A DNA stretch of 64,000 nt from JAWOJB01 sp046484325 (lineage in GTDB: Bacteria; Actinomycetota; Acidimicrobiia; Spongiisociales; ZC4RG35), in the NCBI GenBank assembly GCA_046484325.1, contig JAWOJB010000025.1, forward strand, positions 1-64,000. Direction: 5' to 3'. Positions within the stretch are counted from its first letter, which is position 1; each line of letters starts with the position of its first letter. A model generated the notes under the pieces. The model was not told the origin of the DNA, ran no database searches, and saw nothing but the letters and a program-made list of their open reading frames with translations. Positions 8,561-16,306 of the stretch are shown here, piece by piece. The position numbers and the translations under genes are program-made.

Positions 8561-9205
8561 ATGCGCCCGGTCGTGATCCTGGCGGGCGGCGAGCCCGTGG
8601 CTGCTGGCGTTCTCTCCGATCTGCCCGATGATGCCTGGGTGATCGCGGCAGACTCGGGTCTCGACCAGGCCCTGGCACTGGGCCTCGACGTCCACTTGAG
8701 GGTCGGGGATTTCGACTCCGCTTCGCCCGAGGCCATGCACGCCTACCGGCATGTCCCCGAGGAGCGATGGCCGGCCGACAAGGACGCCACCGACCTCGAG
8801 ATCGCCATGCAGGGCGCGGTTCTCCACGGGGCCGAGCGGATCGTCGTGGTCGGCGGTCACGGGCGGCGGCTCGACCACCATCTCGGGAATGCATCCCTCC
8901 TCGCCTCCCCCGACTTCGCCGGGATCGACGTGGAGTGGCTGGCGGGCGACGCCCGGGTCCACGTGGTGCACGTCGCCGTCGAGCTGCACGGGAGCGCCGG
9001 CGACGTCGTCAGCCTCATCCCGGCCGGTGGTGACGCCGTGCAGGTGAACACCGAGGGGCTCCGCTGGGAGCTCGCCGACGCCATCCTGCCGTTCGGAACC
9101 AGCCGAGGGATCAGCAACGAGCTGGCCCGACCGGTGGCGAGGGTGCGCCTCGGCGCCGGCACCCTGCTCGTCGTGCTGCCGGGTCAGGTGGGCACCGACC
9201 CCTGA
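8561..9205 (+). CDS. Thiamine pyrophosphokinase
   Basis: A 214-residue cytoplasmic enzyme that transfers pyrophosphate from ATP to thiamine, making thiamine diphosphate. The family motifs are all present in order: LAGGEP near the N-terminus, RVGDFDS (Mg/thiamine site), DKDATDLE, and GGHGRRLDHHLGN. The C-terminal half (VVSLIPAGGDAV, GISNEL) matches the thiamine-binding beta domain. The length is typical. Its last 22 bases overlap the convergent hydroxyacid dehydrogenase gene. The product would serve thiamine-diphosphate enzymes such as the MenD encoded 17 kb away. Confidence 0.92.
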   Translation: MRPVVILAGGEPVAAGVLSDLPDDAWVIAADSGLDQALALGLDVHLRVGDFDSASPEAMHAYRHVPEERWPADKDATDLEIAMQGAVLHGAERIVVVGGHGRRLDHHLGNASLLASPDFAGIDVEWLAGDARVHVVHVAVELHGSAGDVVSLIPAGGDAVQVNTEGLRWELADAILPFGTSRGISNELARPVARVRLGAGTLLVVLPGQVGTDP

Positions 9206-10167
9206 CCGATCTGCCGGTCGGGATCGACCGGCGCGGGCATCGGGTCCCCGGCCAGGCCGGCGATCAGGTTGTCGACCGCCAGGCGGGCCATGGCCCCCCG
9301 GGTCGTCCGGCTGGCCGATCCCAGGTGGGGGACGATGAGGCAGTTGGCCATCCCGACGAGCGGGTGATCGGGAGGGATCGGCTCGGGCTCGGTGACGTCG
9401 AGCGCAGCCCGCCCGATCCATCCCTCGGCGAGCGCCAGGGCCAGGGCGTGGTGGTCGACGAGCGGCCCTCGCGAGACGTTGACCAGCGTGGCATCCCGAC
9501 GCATGCGCTGGAGGGCCCGCTTGTCGATGAGGTGGTGGGTCGCCGGGGTGAGGGGAGCGGTGAGCACGACGTGGTCCGCCTCGGCCAGCAGGTCGTCGAG
9601 GCTGCGGTAGGCGATGCCGAACCGGCCCTCCAGCTGCGGCTTGCGGGCGCGAGAGGTGTAGAGGAGACGCATCCGGAACCCCGCCGCCCGCAGGGCCAGC
9701 GCCGTGCCGATCCGCCCGAGGCCCACGATCCCCAGGGTCGTGCCGTGCAGGTCGCCGCCCAGCAGGAAGTCGGGATCCCACTCCCCCCACCGGCCCTCGC
9801 GCACCGCAGCGCAGCCCTCGGGGAGCCGGCGGACGGCGGCGGCGAGCAGGGCGAACGCGGTGTCGGCGGTGGTCTCGGTGAGGACGTCGGGGGTGTGACC
9901 CACCGGGATGCCGCGGGCCCGGCAGGCGCCGATGTCGATGTTGTCCACCCCGACCGCCATCTGGGAGACCACCCGGAGACGAGGAGCGGCCGCTAGCTCC
10001 GTCTCGCCGATCGGCTCGGTGAGCATGCAGAGCAGGCCCTCGGCCACCGCCAGGCGTTCCATCAGTTCGTCGCGAGGGATCGGGCCGGCCCCCTCCCACT
10101 GATCGACCTCGTGCGCGGCGGCGAGGCGATCGAGCTCGGCCTGGTCGATCCGTCGTGTGACGAGCAC
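9184..10167 (-). CDS. D-isomer 2-hydroxyacid dehydrogenase (glyoxylate/hydroxypyruvate reductase-like)
   Basis: A 327-residue NAD(P)H-dependent enzyme. Seen: the Rossmann fingerprint GIVGLGRIGTALA, substrate-binding MAVGVDNID, catalytic Arg in VNVSRGPLVD, Glu in LDVTEPEPIP and His in VPHLGSAS. Order and length are those of glycerate/glyoxylate/phosphite-type dehydrogenases; the exact substrate is not set by these motifs. The GTG start at 10167 is chosen because GGAGG lies 7 nt upstream. Longer in-frame extensions to about 10.9 kb run antisense to the L,D-transpeptidase and look like noise. Confidence 0.9.
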   Translation of the reverse strand: MLVTRRIDQAELDRLAAAHEVDQWEGAGPIPRDELMERLAVAEGLLCMLTEPIGETELAAAPRLRVVSQMAVGVDNIDIGACRARGIPVGHTPDVLTETTADTAFALLAAAVRRLPEGCAAVREGRWGEWDPDFLLGGDLHGTTLGIVGLGRIGTALALRAAGFRMRLLYTSRARKPQLEGRFGIAYRSLDDLLAEADHVVLTAPLTPATHHLIDKRALQRMRRDATLVNVSRGPLVDHHALALALAEGWIGRAALDVTEPEPIPPDHPLVGMANCLIVPHLGSASRTTRGAMARLAVDNLIAGLAGDPMPAPVDPDRQIGQGSVPT

Positions 10168-10208
10168 CGGGGCCACCTCCGAAGGGTAGAGCAAGCGGCG
10201 ATTCCCGG

Positions 10209-10214
10209 TAGCCT
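10209..10214 (+). promoter_or_regulatory. -10 box of the L,D-transpeptidase gene (leaderless)
   Basis: TAGCCT, 7 nt before the ATG at 10222. It is the same hexamer and spacing as at 2732 and 29298. Confidence 0.5.
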
Positions 10215-10221
10215 CCCGACC

Positions 10222-11019
10222 ATGGGACGCCTCGGCGCCGCCTTCGTCGCCCTCCTCCTCGCCGCCTGCTCGCCTGCCACCCTGGCGGAGGTCGTCCCCA
10301 TCCCGGCGCCGACGACGGCCCCGGCCCCGGAATCTCCTGCACCCGATGCCCCCGCTCCCCCGGCCGTGGAGGTGGCTACCGCCGCCCCCGCCCCGGTCAC
10401 CGCCGAATCGTTGCCGGTCGGATGGACCCTGGCGGCCAAGACCGGCGACGAGCTGGCCGTCCGGGTGTTCCCGGGGGCGCCGTTCGTCTCCCGCACCATT
10501 CCCGCCGCCACGATCCTCGGCACCCGCACCGTGGTTCGGGTGCTGGAAGGGCCGCGCGATGGTTGGGCGCGGGTGTCCCTGCCCGGGCGTCCCAACGGGG
10601 GCACCGGTTGGGTGGTCGCCTCGGAGCTCGAGCTCTTCGAGGTCGACCGGGCCGTGCTGGTCGAGCTGGGAGAGTTCCGCCTCACCGTGACGGTCGCCGG
10701 CGAGCCGGTGCTGACCACCCCGGTGGCCGTCGGTAGTCCCCGGAACCCCACCCCCACCGGCGAGTTCTACGTCACCGACGTGGTCGACACCGGCAACCCT
10801 GGGGGACCGTGGGGGCCGCATGCATTCGGGCTCTCGGCGCGGTCGGACACGATCACCGAGTTCAACGGCGGCGACGGGATCATCGCCGTCCACGGCACCA
10901 ACCGCCCGAGCTCGATCGGCGGCGCCGCGTCGCTCGGATGCGTACGCGTGCCGAACGAGATCTCGATGGCACTGGCCGAGCTGCTGGTGCCGGGGGTGCC
11001 GGTCACCATCGTCCCGTGA
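10222..11019 (+). CDS. Lipoprotein L,D-transpeptidase (YkuD domain)
   Basis: A 265-residue envelope enzyme. It starts MGRLGAAFVALLLAAC, a lipoprotein signal, then a Pro/Ala-rich linker (residues ~20-55), an SH3-like region (ELAVRVFPGAP ... GTGWVVASELELF) and a C-terminal YkuD domain with HGTNRPSSIGGAASLGCVRV, holding the catalytic His and Cys of SxGCxR. L,D-transpeptidases make 3-3 peptidoglycan cross-links or attach proteins. The start is supported by the leaderless TAGCCT box. A second, differently built L,D-transpeptidase lies at 31.2 kb. Confidence 0.92.
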   Translation: MGRLGAAFVALLLAACSPATLAEVVPIPAPTTAPAPESPAPDAPAPPAVEVATAAPAPVTAESLPVGWTLAAKTGDELAVRVFPGAPFVSRTIPAATILGTRTVVRVLEGPRDGWARVSLPGRPNGGTGWVVASELELFEVDRAVLVELGEFRLTVTVAGEPVLTTPVAVGSPRNPTPTGEFYVTDVVDTGNPGGPWGPHAFGLSARSDTITEFNGGDGIIAVHGTNRPSSIGGAASLGCVRVPNEISMALAELLVPGVPVTIVP

Positions 11020-11022
11020 CGA

Positions 11023-12222
11023 TCAGCTCCTGGGCACGTCCTTCCAGGCCAGCTCCTTGTCCACCCGGGGCTCACCGGGGAGGCCGAGCACCCGCTCGCC
11101 CAGGATGTTCCGCATGATCTCCGAGGTCCCGCCCTCGATCGAGTTGGCCCGGGAACGCAGGAAGGACATCTGGGCCGTGCGCCGGCCCAGCCCGGCCCGA
11201 TCCGGACGGCGCAGCTCGAAGGTCTCCGGGTAGAGCATCCCTCCGGCACCCATCAGGTCCACGGCGAATTCGTAGGCCCGCTTGTTCAGGTCGGCCCAGT
11301 GGAGCTTGGCCGTCGCACCCTCCGGCCCCGGTGTGCCCCGGCTCCGCAGCTCGGAGGCCCGCAGATTGGTGAGGCGCAGCGCCTCCGCCTCGACCCAGAG
11401 CCGCATGAGCCGGTCACGCCACGCCGGGCCCCTGTCGCCCCCCGCCTTCCATGCCTCGACGGCCGCCGCGATCGCCCCGCTCCCCCGAGGCGCCACCCCC
11501 GAGCCGATCGCCACCCGCTCGTTCATGAGGGTGGCGATCGCCACCCTCCAGCCGTCGCCGACCGCCCCGACCCGGTTGGCGTCGGGAACCCTGGCGTCGA
11601 TGAAGTAGACCTCGTTGAACTCCGCCTCCCCCGTGATCTGGCGGAGGGGACGGACCTCGACTCCCGGCTGGCGCATGTCGACGATGAAGTAGGTGAGGCC
11701 GTCGTGCTTGGGCACGTCGGGGTCGGTGCGGACCACCAGCATCCCCCACCGGGCCTCGTGGGCGAGGGTGGTCCAGACCTTCTGGCCGTTGACCACCCAC
11801 TCGTCCCCGTCCCGTACCGCCCGGCCGGCCAGCGCGGCCAGGTCCGAGCCGGCCCCCGGCTCACTGAACAGCTGGCACCAGATCTCCTCGCACGTGAAGA
11901 TCGGCCGCAGCCAACGGTCCTGCTGATCCTCGGTGCCGTGCGCCATGAGGACCGGCGCTCCCATCCCCCATCCGAGGATGTTCCGCAGCCGGTTGTCGAA
12001 CGGTGCCCCGGCCGCCATGAGCATCGCATCGACCTCGGCCTGCACCGATGGCGCCACGCCGAGCCCTCCTCTCCCCTCGGGGAAGTGCATCCATGCCAGA
12101 CCGAGGTCGAACTGGGCGCCCCAGAACTCGGTGTCGGGGGTGGCGGCCGGAGGGTGCTCGTCGAGGAGCCGGCCGAGGCGCTCCGCGATCGCGGCGGGGA
12201 GGGCGTCGTCGGCACCGGTCAC
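11023..12222 (-). CDS. Acyl-CoA dehydrogenase (FadE-type)
   Basis: A 399-residue flavoprotein that introduces the alpha-beta double bond in acyl-CoA. Seen: WCQLFSEPGAGSDLAAL (FAD-binding signature), the substrate loop MNERVAIGSG, and the C-terminal NSIEGGTSEIMRNILGERVL that is standard for the family. The catalytic base is not certain from motif alone. The start is taken at the second GTG (12222): a TAGCGT box lies 7 nt upstream and overlaps the first in-frame GTG at 12231. It heads the minus-strand lipid block and is preceded by a diiron desaturase-like gene. It probably acts on fatty acid or steroid side-chain CoA esters. Confidence 0.88.
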   Translation of the reverse strand: MTGADDALPAAIAERLGRLLDEHPPAATPDTEFWGAQFDLGLAWMHFPEGRGGLGVAPSVQAEVDAMLMAAGAPFDNRLRNILGWGMGAPVLMAHGTEDQQDRWLRPIFTCEEIWCQLFSEPGAGSDLAALAGRAVRDGDEWVVNGQKVWTTLAHEARWGMLVVRTDPDVPKHDGLTYFIVDMRQPGVEVRPLRQITGEAEFNEVYFIDARVPDANRVGAVGDGWRVAIATLMNERVAIGSGVAPRGSGAIAAAVEAWKAGGDRGPAWRDRLMRLWVEAEALRLTNLRASELRSRGTPGPEGATAKLHWADLNKRAYEFAVDLMGAGGMLYPETFELRRPDRAGLGRRTAQMSFLRSRANSIEGGTSEIMRNILGERVLGLPGEPRVDKELAWKDVPRS

Positions 12223-12229
12223 CCCGGAC

Positions 12230-12235
12230 ACGCTA
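12230..12235 (-). promoter_or_regulatory. -10 box of the first acyl-CoA dehydrogenase
   Basis: TAGCGT on the minus strand, 7 nt before the GTG at 12222. It moves the start 9 nt inside the longest frame. Confidence 0.45.
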
Positions 12236-12262
12236 CCGCCCCCGGGGTCGATGGGCCGGCCG

Positions 12263-13165
12263 TCACGCCGTGGTGGGGGCGAACCGGGCCTCGAATCGCT
12301 CGGCTCGCTGCAGGATCTGTGCCGGGAGCTGCATGAGGCGCTCCTGGTACTCGGCCGCGGCGGCGTCGAGCCCCGTGAGCTCGCCGATCCCCCACTGCTT
12401 GAGCAGCGGTTGGATCACCCGGTCGTGGTGGATGCGGAGGTTGTAGACCCCGGCTCGGGCGATCTCGACCGATCGGCGCACGAAGCCGGGTATCACCGCC
12501 CCCGGCATCTGGAAGTTGGCGAAGGTCCGGTAGATCCCCTGGAGCATGGCCGACGGAGCCTCTCGCAGCATCGCCTCCATCACCCCCTTGTAGAACACGA
12601 AGTGGTGGTTCTCGTCGGCGGCGATCGACCGCATCAGCTCGAAAGCGACGGGGTCGTCGGTGATCCTGCCGGCGTTGCGATGGCTGACCCTGGTGGCCAG
12701 CTCCTGGGCGGCCGTGTAGGCGAACAGCTCCGACGGGTTCTGCGCGTCCAGCTCGTAGCCGGTGGTCATCACCTGGAGCCGGTCGTCCTCGAGCGCCCTG
12801 GGATCGCAGTTCCGGGAGACGAGCAGATAGCTGCGCAGGGCGATGGCGTGCTGGCCCTCCTCGGCCGTCCACAGGTGGTTCCATTCCGCCAGCGCGGAGC
12901 CGGCGGGGACGTGGCGCTCGATGGCCGAGTGGTAGTAGGGGAGGTTGTCCTCGGTCAGGAGGTTGAGGACGAGCGACGTCCTGGCCGCCTCCGAGATGGT
13001 GCACTGGGAGACATCCCACGGCTCGGCCACGAAGTTGCGGCCGCGCTCCCAGGGCACGAGTTCGTGGAAGTACCAGTGGCTGCGGCGTTCTCGGTGCTCC
13101 GAGAGGAGGCGCCGGATGTCTCCGTCCACTGCCTCCAGCAACTCGAATCCCTCGTTGAACGCCAT
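12263..13165 (-). CDS. Diiron acyl-[ACP] desaturase-like protein
   Basis: A 300-residue helical protein of the plant-type stearoyl-ACP desaturase (FA_desaturase_2) family, a soluble ferritin-like diiron enzyme. The iron-ligand pattern is visible: LLTEDNLPYYH, then WTAEEGQHA (EExxH), then SIAADENHHFVFY (second carboxylate/His set). Mycobacterial DesA proteins are the closest kind known to me. It is preceded by AGAGGAGA 5 nt before the ATG, with TAGCTT further upstream, so it has its own leadered promoter. Its presence among acyl-CoA genes suggests lipid modification rather than pure degradation. The redox partner is unknown. Confidence 0.85.
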   Translation of the reverse strand: MAFNEGFELLEAVDGDIRRLLSEHRERRSHWYFHELVPWERGRNFVAEPWDVSQCTISEAARTSLVLNLLTEDNLPYYHSAIERHVPAGSALAEWNHLWTAEEGQHAIALRSYLLVSRNCDPRALEDDRLQVMTTGYELDAQNPSELFAYTAAQELATRVSHRNAGRITDDPVAFELMRSIAADENHHFVFYKGVMEAMLREAPSAMLQGIYRTFANFQMPGAVIPGFVRRSVEIARAGVYNLRIHHDRVIQPLLKQWGIGELTGLDAAAAEYQERLMQLPAQILQRAERFEARFAPTTA

Positions 13166-13270
13166 GGCTGTCTCCTCTGATGGACGGCGTGGTACGAAGC
13201 TACTCCGCCGGACGGAGCCGGTGTGGTCGATCTCCCGCTCTCTCGCACCGCGGCCGGCGGCTCTTCGGGC

Positions 13271-14125
13271 TCAGCGGCGCCACACGGCGGCATTGGAGAT
13301 GACGGGGGTCTTCCGCTCGAGGGTGTGGGCGGCGACCACCACCCGGTCTCCGTCGTCCCACATGCGGGTGACGATCGACTCCCCAGGGAACACCACCCCG
13401 GCGAACCGCGCCTGGTAGCGGGCCACCGCGCCCACGTCGCCCCCCAAGGCCCGGTCGACCACCGCCTTGCAGGCGATGCCGTACGAGCAGAGGCCGTGGA
13501 GGATCGGCCGGTCGAACCCGCCCATGGCGGCGAAGGCGGGATCGGCATGCAGCGGGTTCTTGTCCCCCGACAGCCGGTAGAGCAACGCCTGCTGGGGGAG
13601 GGTCGGGGAGACCACCTCTAGATCGGGTCCACGGTCGGGCGGCTCGTTGGCGGGGCCCGGCCCGGGATCGCCTCCCCAGCCGCCCTCGCCGCGCAAGAAG
13701 AGCGACGACCGGTTCGTGAAGAGGACCTCCCCGTTGCGGGCGTCGCTCGTCACCACCTCGACCACGGCCACCGCCGCCTTCCCCTTGTCGTAGATGGCGG
13801 CGATCCTGCCCTCGTGCACGGCCGTCGCCGACACCGGGATGGGCCGGGCGAGCTCGAGGTCCTGCTCGCCGTGGAGCAGAAGCGCCAGGTTCACGTCCAT
13901 CCCCTCGACTCCGGCCACCCCCATCATCGAGCCGAAGGGCGGGATCGTGCCGAAGGACGGCAGCACCTTGAGCGCGCCCTCGTAGGTGTAGGCCAGCTCG
14001 TTGGGATCGGTGGGGGAGACGCCCGCCCCCACCCCCAGGTGGTAGAGGATGACCCGATCCTGATCCCAGGCCGTCTCGATCGCGGGCAGCGCGGCCCCCA
14101 GCGCCCGCTGGACGTCGATGGGCAT
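13271..14125 (-). CDS. MaoC-like (R)-specific enoyl-CoA hydratase
   Basis: A 284-residue double-hotdog hydratase of the MFE-2 type. The C-terminal hotdog carries the hydratase-2 motif LSGDKNPLHADPAFA with catalytic Asp and His, followed by ILHGL. The N-terminal half (YEGALKVLPSFG) is the degenerate, substrate-binding hotdog. It hydrates trans-2-enoyl-CoA to (3R)-hydroxyacyl-CoA. The start is the ATG giving MPIDVQRALG; it overlaps the stop of the upstream dehydrogenase gene as ATGA. The pair is therefore the split, operonic form of the peroxisomal multifunctional enzyme 2. Confidence 0.9.
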   Translation of the reverse strand: MPIDVQRALGAALPAIETAWDQDRVILYHLGVGAGVSPTDPNELAYTYEGALKVLPSFGTIPPFGSMMGVAGVEGMDVNLALLLHGEQDLELARPIPVSATAVHEGRIAAIYDKGKAAVAVVEVVTSDARNGEVLFTNRSSLFLRGEGGWGGDPGPGPANEPPDRGPDLEVVSPTLPQQALLYRLSGDKNPLHADPAFAAMGGFDRPILHGLCSYGIACKAVVDRALGGDVGAVARYQARFAGVVFPGESIVTRMWDDGDRVVVAAHTLERKTPVISNAAVWRR

Positions 14126-15039
14126 CAGCCGCCTCCCGCCAGGATCGAACCGAGCATCTGCAGCTCCTCGGTGGCGCTGTTGAGCACCCGGTAGTCGCCG
14201 AGGTCGCGGATCGTGTCGATGCGGTCGGCGATCTCCTCGACCGTGGGCAGCACCTTCTGGCCGGCGAACCAGCCCTGGTTGAGGCCGATGAAGAAGCGGG
14301 CATAGCGGCCGCCCCCGGCCGAGAACACCTCGTGGGTGTACGGGTTCGCCTCCGAGCACAGGTAGACCACCATGGGCATCACCTGGTCCGGATCGACCAT
14401 GTCGGCGAAGGGTCCGAGCAGGTCCTCGGTCATCCGGGTCCGGGCCACCGGGGCGATGACGTTGGACTGGATCCCGTACTTCATCCCCTCGATCGCGAGG
14501 ACGTTGGAGAGCCCGACGAGGCCCATCTTGGCTGCCCCATAGTTGGCCTGGCCAAAATTCCCGAGGATGCCGGCGTTGGAGGAGGCGAACACAAAGCGGC
14601 CATACGCCTTGTCCTTCATCACCTTGAAGGCCGGCTGGGAGACGTAGAAGGCCCCCTTCAGGTGCACGTCGAGGACGGCGTGCAGCTCGTCCCACGTCAT
14701 GTTGGCGAAGCTCCGATCCCGGAGGATGCCGGCGTTGTTCACGACGATGTCGAGGGTGCCGAAGGCGTCGAGGGCGGTACGCACGATCGCCTCGCCGTTC
14801 TCGGGAGTCGACACCGAGTCGTAGTTGGCCGCGGCCTCGCCCCCGGCCGACCGGATCTCCTCGACCACCACGTCCGCCGCCCGCGTCGAGCCGCCGCTAC
14901 CGTCGACCGCCCCGCCCAGGTCGTTCACGACCACCCGGGCGCCGCGCCTCGCCAGTTCGAGTGCGTAGGCCCTTCCCAGGCCGCCCCCGGCCCCGGTGAC
15001 GATCGCCACCCGGCCGTCGAATGTGATCGGTTCAGTCAT
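14125..15039 (-). CDS. (3R)-hydroxyacyl-CoA dehydrogenase, MFE-2-type SDR
   Basis: A 304-residue short-chain dehydrogenase. Seen: TGAGGGLGRAYAL (cofactor loop), the MFE-2 hallmark VVNDLGGAVDGSG, NNAGILRDRSF, and the YxxxK pair in NYGAAKMGL. The ~50-residue C-terminal extension beyond a normal SDR (KVLPTVEEIADRID) is also shared with MFE-2. It would oxidise (3R)-hydroxyacyl-CoA made by the adjoining hydratase. The 1-base-offset ATGA overlap makes translation of the hydratase depend on this gene. It follows the second acyl-CoA dehydrogenase by 27 bp, so the three steps of beta-oxidation are together. Confidence 0.9.
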   Translation of the reverse strand: MTEPITFDGRVAIVTGAGGGLGRAYALELARRGARVVVNDLGGAVDGSGGSTRAADVVVEEIRSAGGEAAANYDSVSTPENGEAIVRTALDAFGTLDIVVNNAGILRDRSFANMTWDELHAVLDVHLKGAFYVSQPAFKVMKDKAYGRFVFASSNAGILGNFGQANYGAAKMGLVGLSNVLAIEGMKYGIQSNVIAPVARTRMTEDLLGPFADMVDPDQVMPMVVYLCSEANPYTHEVFSAGGGRYARFFIGLNQGWFAGQKVLPTVEEIADRIDTIRDLGDYRVLNSATEELQMLGSILAGGG

Positions 15040-15066
15040 GTCCCACCTCGGTGTCGTTGCCCGGTA

Positions 15067-16215
15067 TCACAGGCCGAGCGAGCGGCCGATGATCTCCTTC
15101 ATGATCTCGGTCGTGCCCCCGTAGATCGTCTGCACCCTGGCATCCCGGTAGGCCCGGGCGATCGGGTACTCCTCCATGTAACCCCAGCCTCCGAACATCT
15201 GGAGGCAGGAGTCGATCACCCGCTTCTCCAGCTCGGTGCACCACCACTTCCCTTTCGCCGCCTCCTCGGCCGTCAACTCCCCGTCGCTGAGGGCCAGGAT
15301 GGAGCGGTCGACGTATGCCCGGGCCACGTCGAGCTCGGTGCGCAGCTCCGCCATCCGGTGTTTCACGACCTGGAACGAACCGATCGGCGAGCCGAAGGCC
15401 CGGCGTTCCCGCACGTAGTCGAGCGTCCACCCGAACGCCGCCTCGGCGTGGGCGAGGGAACCGACGGTGAGCGACAGCCGCTCCTGGGGCAGGTTCTCGA
15501 CCAGGTGCACGAACCCCCGACCCTCCTCGCCGAGGAGGTTGGCGACCGGGACGTGGACGTCGTGGAAGAAGAGCTCGGAGGTGTCCTGGGCATGGAGCCC
15601 GATCTTGTCGAGGTTGCGACCGCGGGTGAACCCCTCCATCCCCTCCTCGACGACGAGCAAGCTCATCCCGGCATGGCGCCGGCTCGGATCGGTCTTCACC
15701 GCCGTGATCACCAGATCGGAGTTGATCCCGTTGGTGATGAAGGTCTTCGAGCCGTTCACGATGAAGTGGTCACCGTCGGGCACGGCGGTGGTGGCGATCC
15801 CGGCCAGGTCGGACCCGGCTCCCGGCTCGGTCATGGCGATGGCCGACATCAGCTCCCCGGAAGCGAGCCCGGGGAGCCAGCGCTCCTTCTGCTCGTCGGT
15901 GGCGAGGTCGGTGAAGTAGGGGAGGCAGACGTCGTTGTGGAGGGTGATGCACATGCCCGACCCCATCACGTCGGCTCGCATCACCTCTTCGTCGATGACG
16001 GCGTTGAAGCGGAAGTCCCTGACCCCGCCGCCCCCGTATGCCTCAGGGACGGCCATCCCGAGCAGCCCCTGCTCCCCCGCCTTGCGGAACATTGCCTTGT
16101 CGACCCTCCCCGCCTCCTCCCAGGCCCGGTGGTGGGGAGCGATCTCCTTGTCCATGAACGAACGGGCGGTCGACCGGAAGATCTCGTGATCCTCGTCGAA
16201 GATGGTTCGTCGCAC
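15067..16215 (-). CDS. Acyl-CoA dehydrogenase (isovaleryl/long-chain type)
   Basis: A 382-residue flavoprotein. Seen: AIAMTEPGAGSDLAGI, the FAD-adenine region QMFGGWGYMEEYPIARAYR and the ending IYGGTTEIMKEIIGR. In this subgroup the catalytic base is the Glu of EYPIAR. The GTG at 16215 is chosen because GGAGG lies 7 nt upstream; an upstream in-frame extension of 17 residues lacks a signal. It lies 91 bp after the acyl-CoA synthetase gene and 27 bp before the SDR, which suggests a fadD-fadE-SDR-maoC order for activating and degrading one acyl chain. Confidence 0.9.
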   Translation of the reverse strand: MRRTIFDEDHEIFRSTARSFMDKEIAPHHRAWEEAGRVDKAMFRKAGEQGLLGMAVPEAYGGGGVRDFRFNAVIDEEVMRADVMGSGMCITLHNDVCLPYFTDLATDEQKERWLPGLASGELMSAIAMTEPGAGSDLAGIATTAVPDGDHFIVNGSKTFITNGINSDLVITAVKTDPSRRHAGMSLLVVEEGMEGFTRGRNLDKIGLHAQDTSELFFHDVHVPVANLLGEEGRGFVHLVENLPQERLSLTVGSLAHAEAAFGWTLDYVRERRAFGSPIGSFQVVKHRMAELRTELDVARAYVDRSILALSDGELTAEEAAKGKWWCTELEKRVIDSCLQMFGGWGYMEEYPIARAYRDARVQTIYGGTTEIMKEIIGRSLGL

Positions 16216-16306
16216 GGCTACGCCTCCCTCGCCGGTCCGATCGGGCCTCGGGGCGGCCGGTCGCACCCGCCTGGACGAGTGCGACCGGCCGGTGCCGGCA
16301 GCTCGC

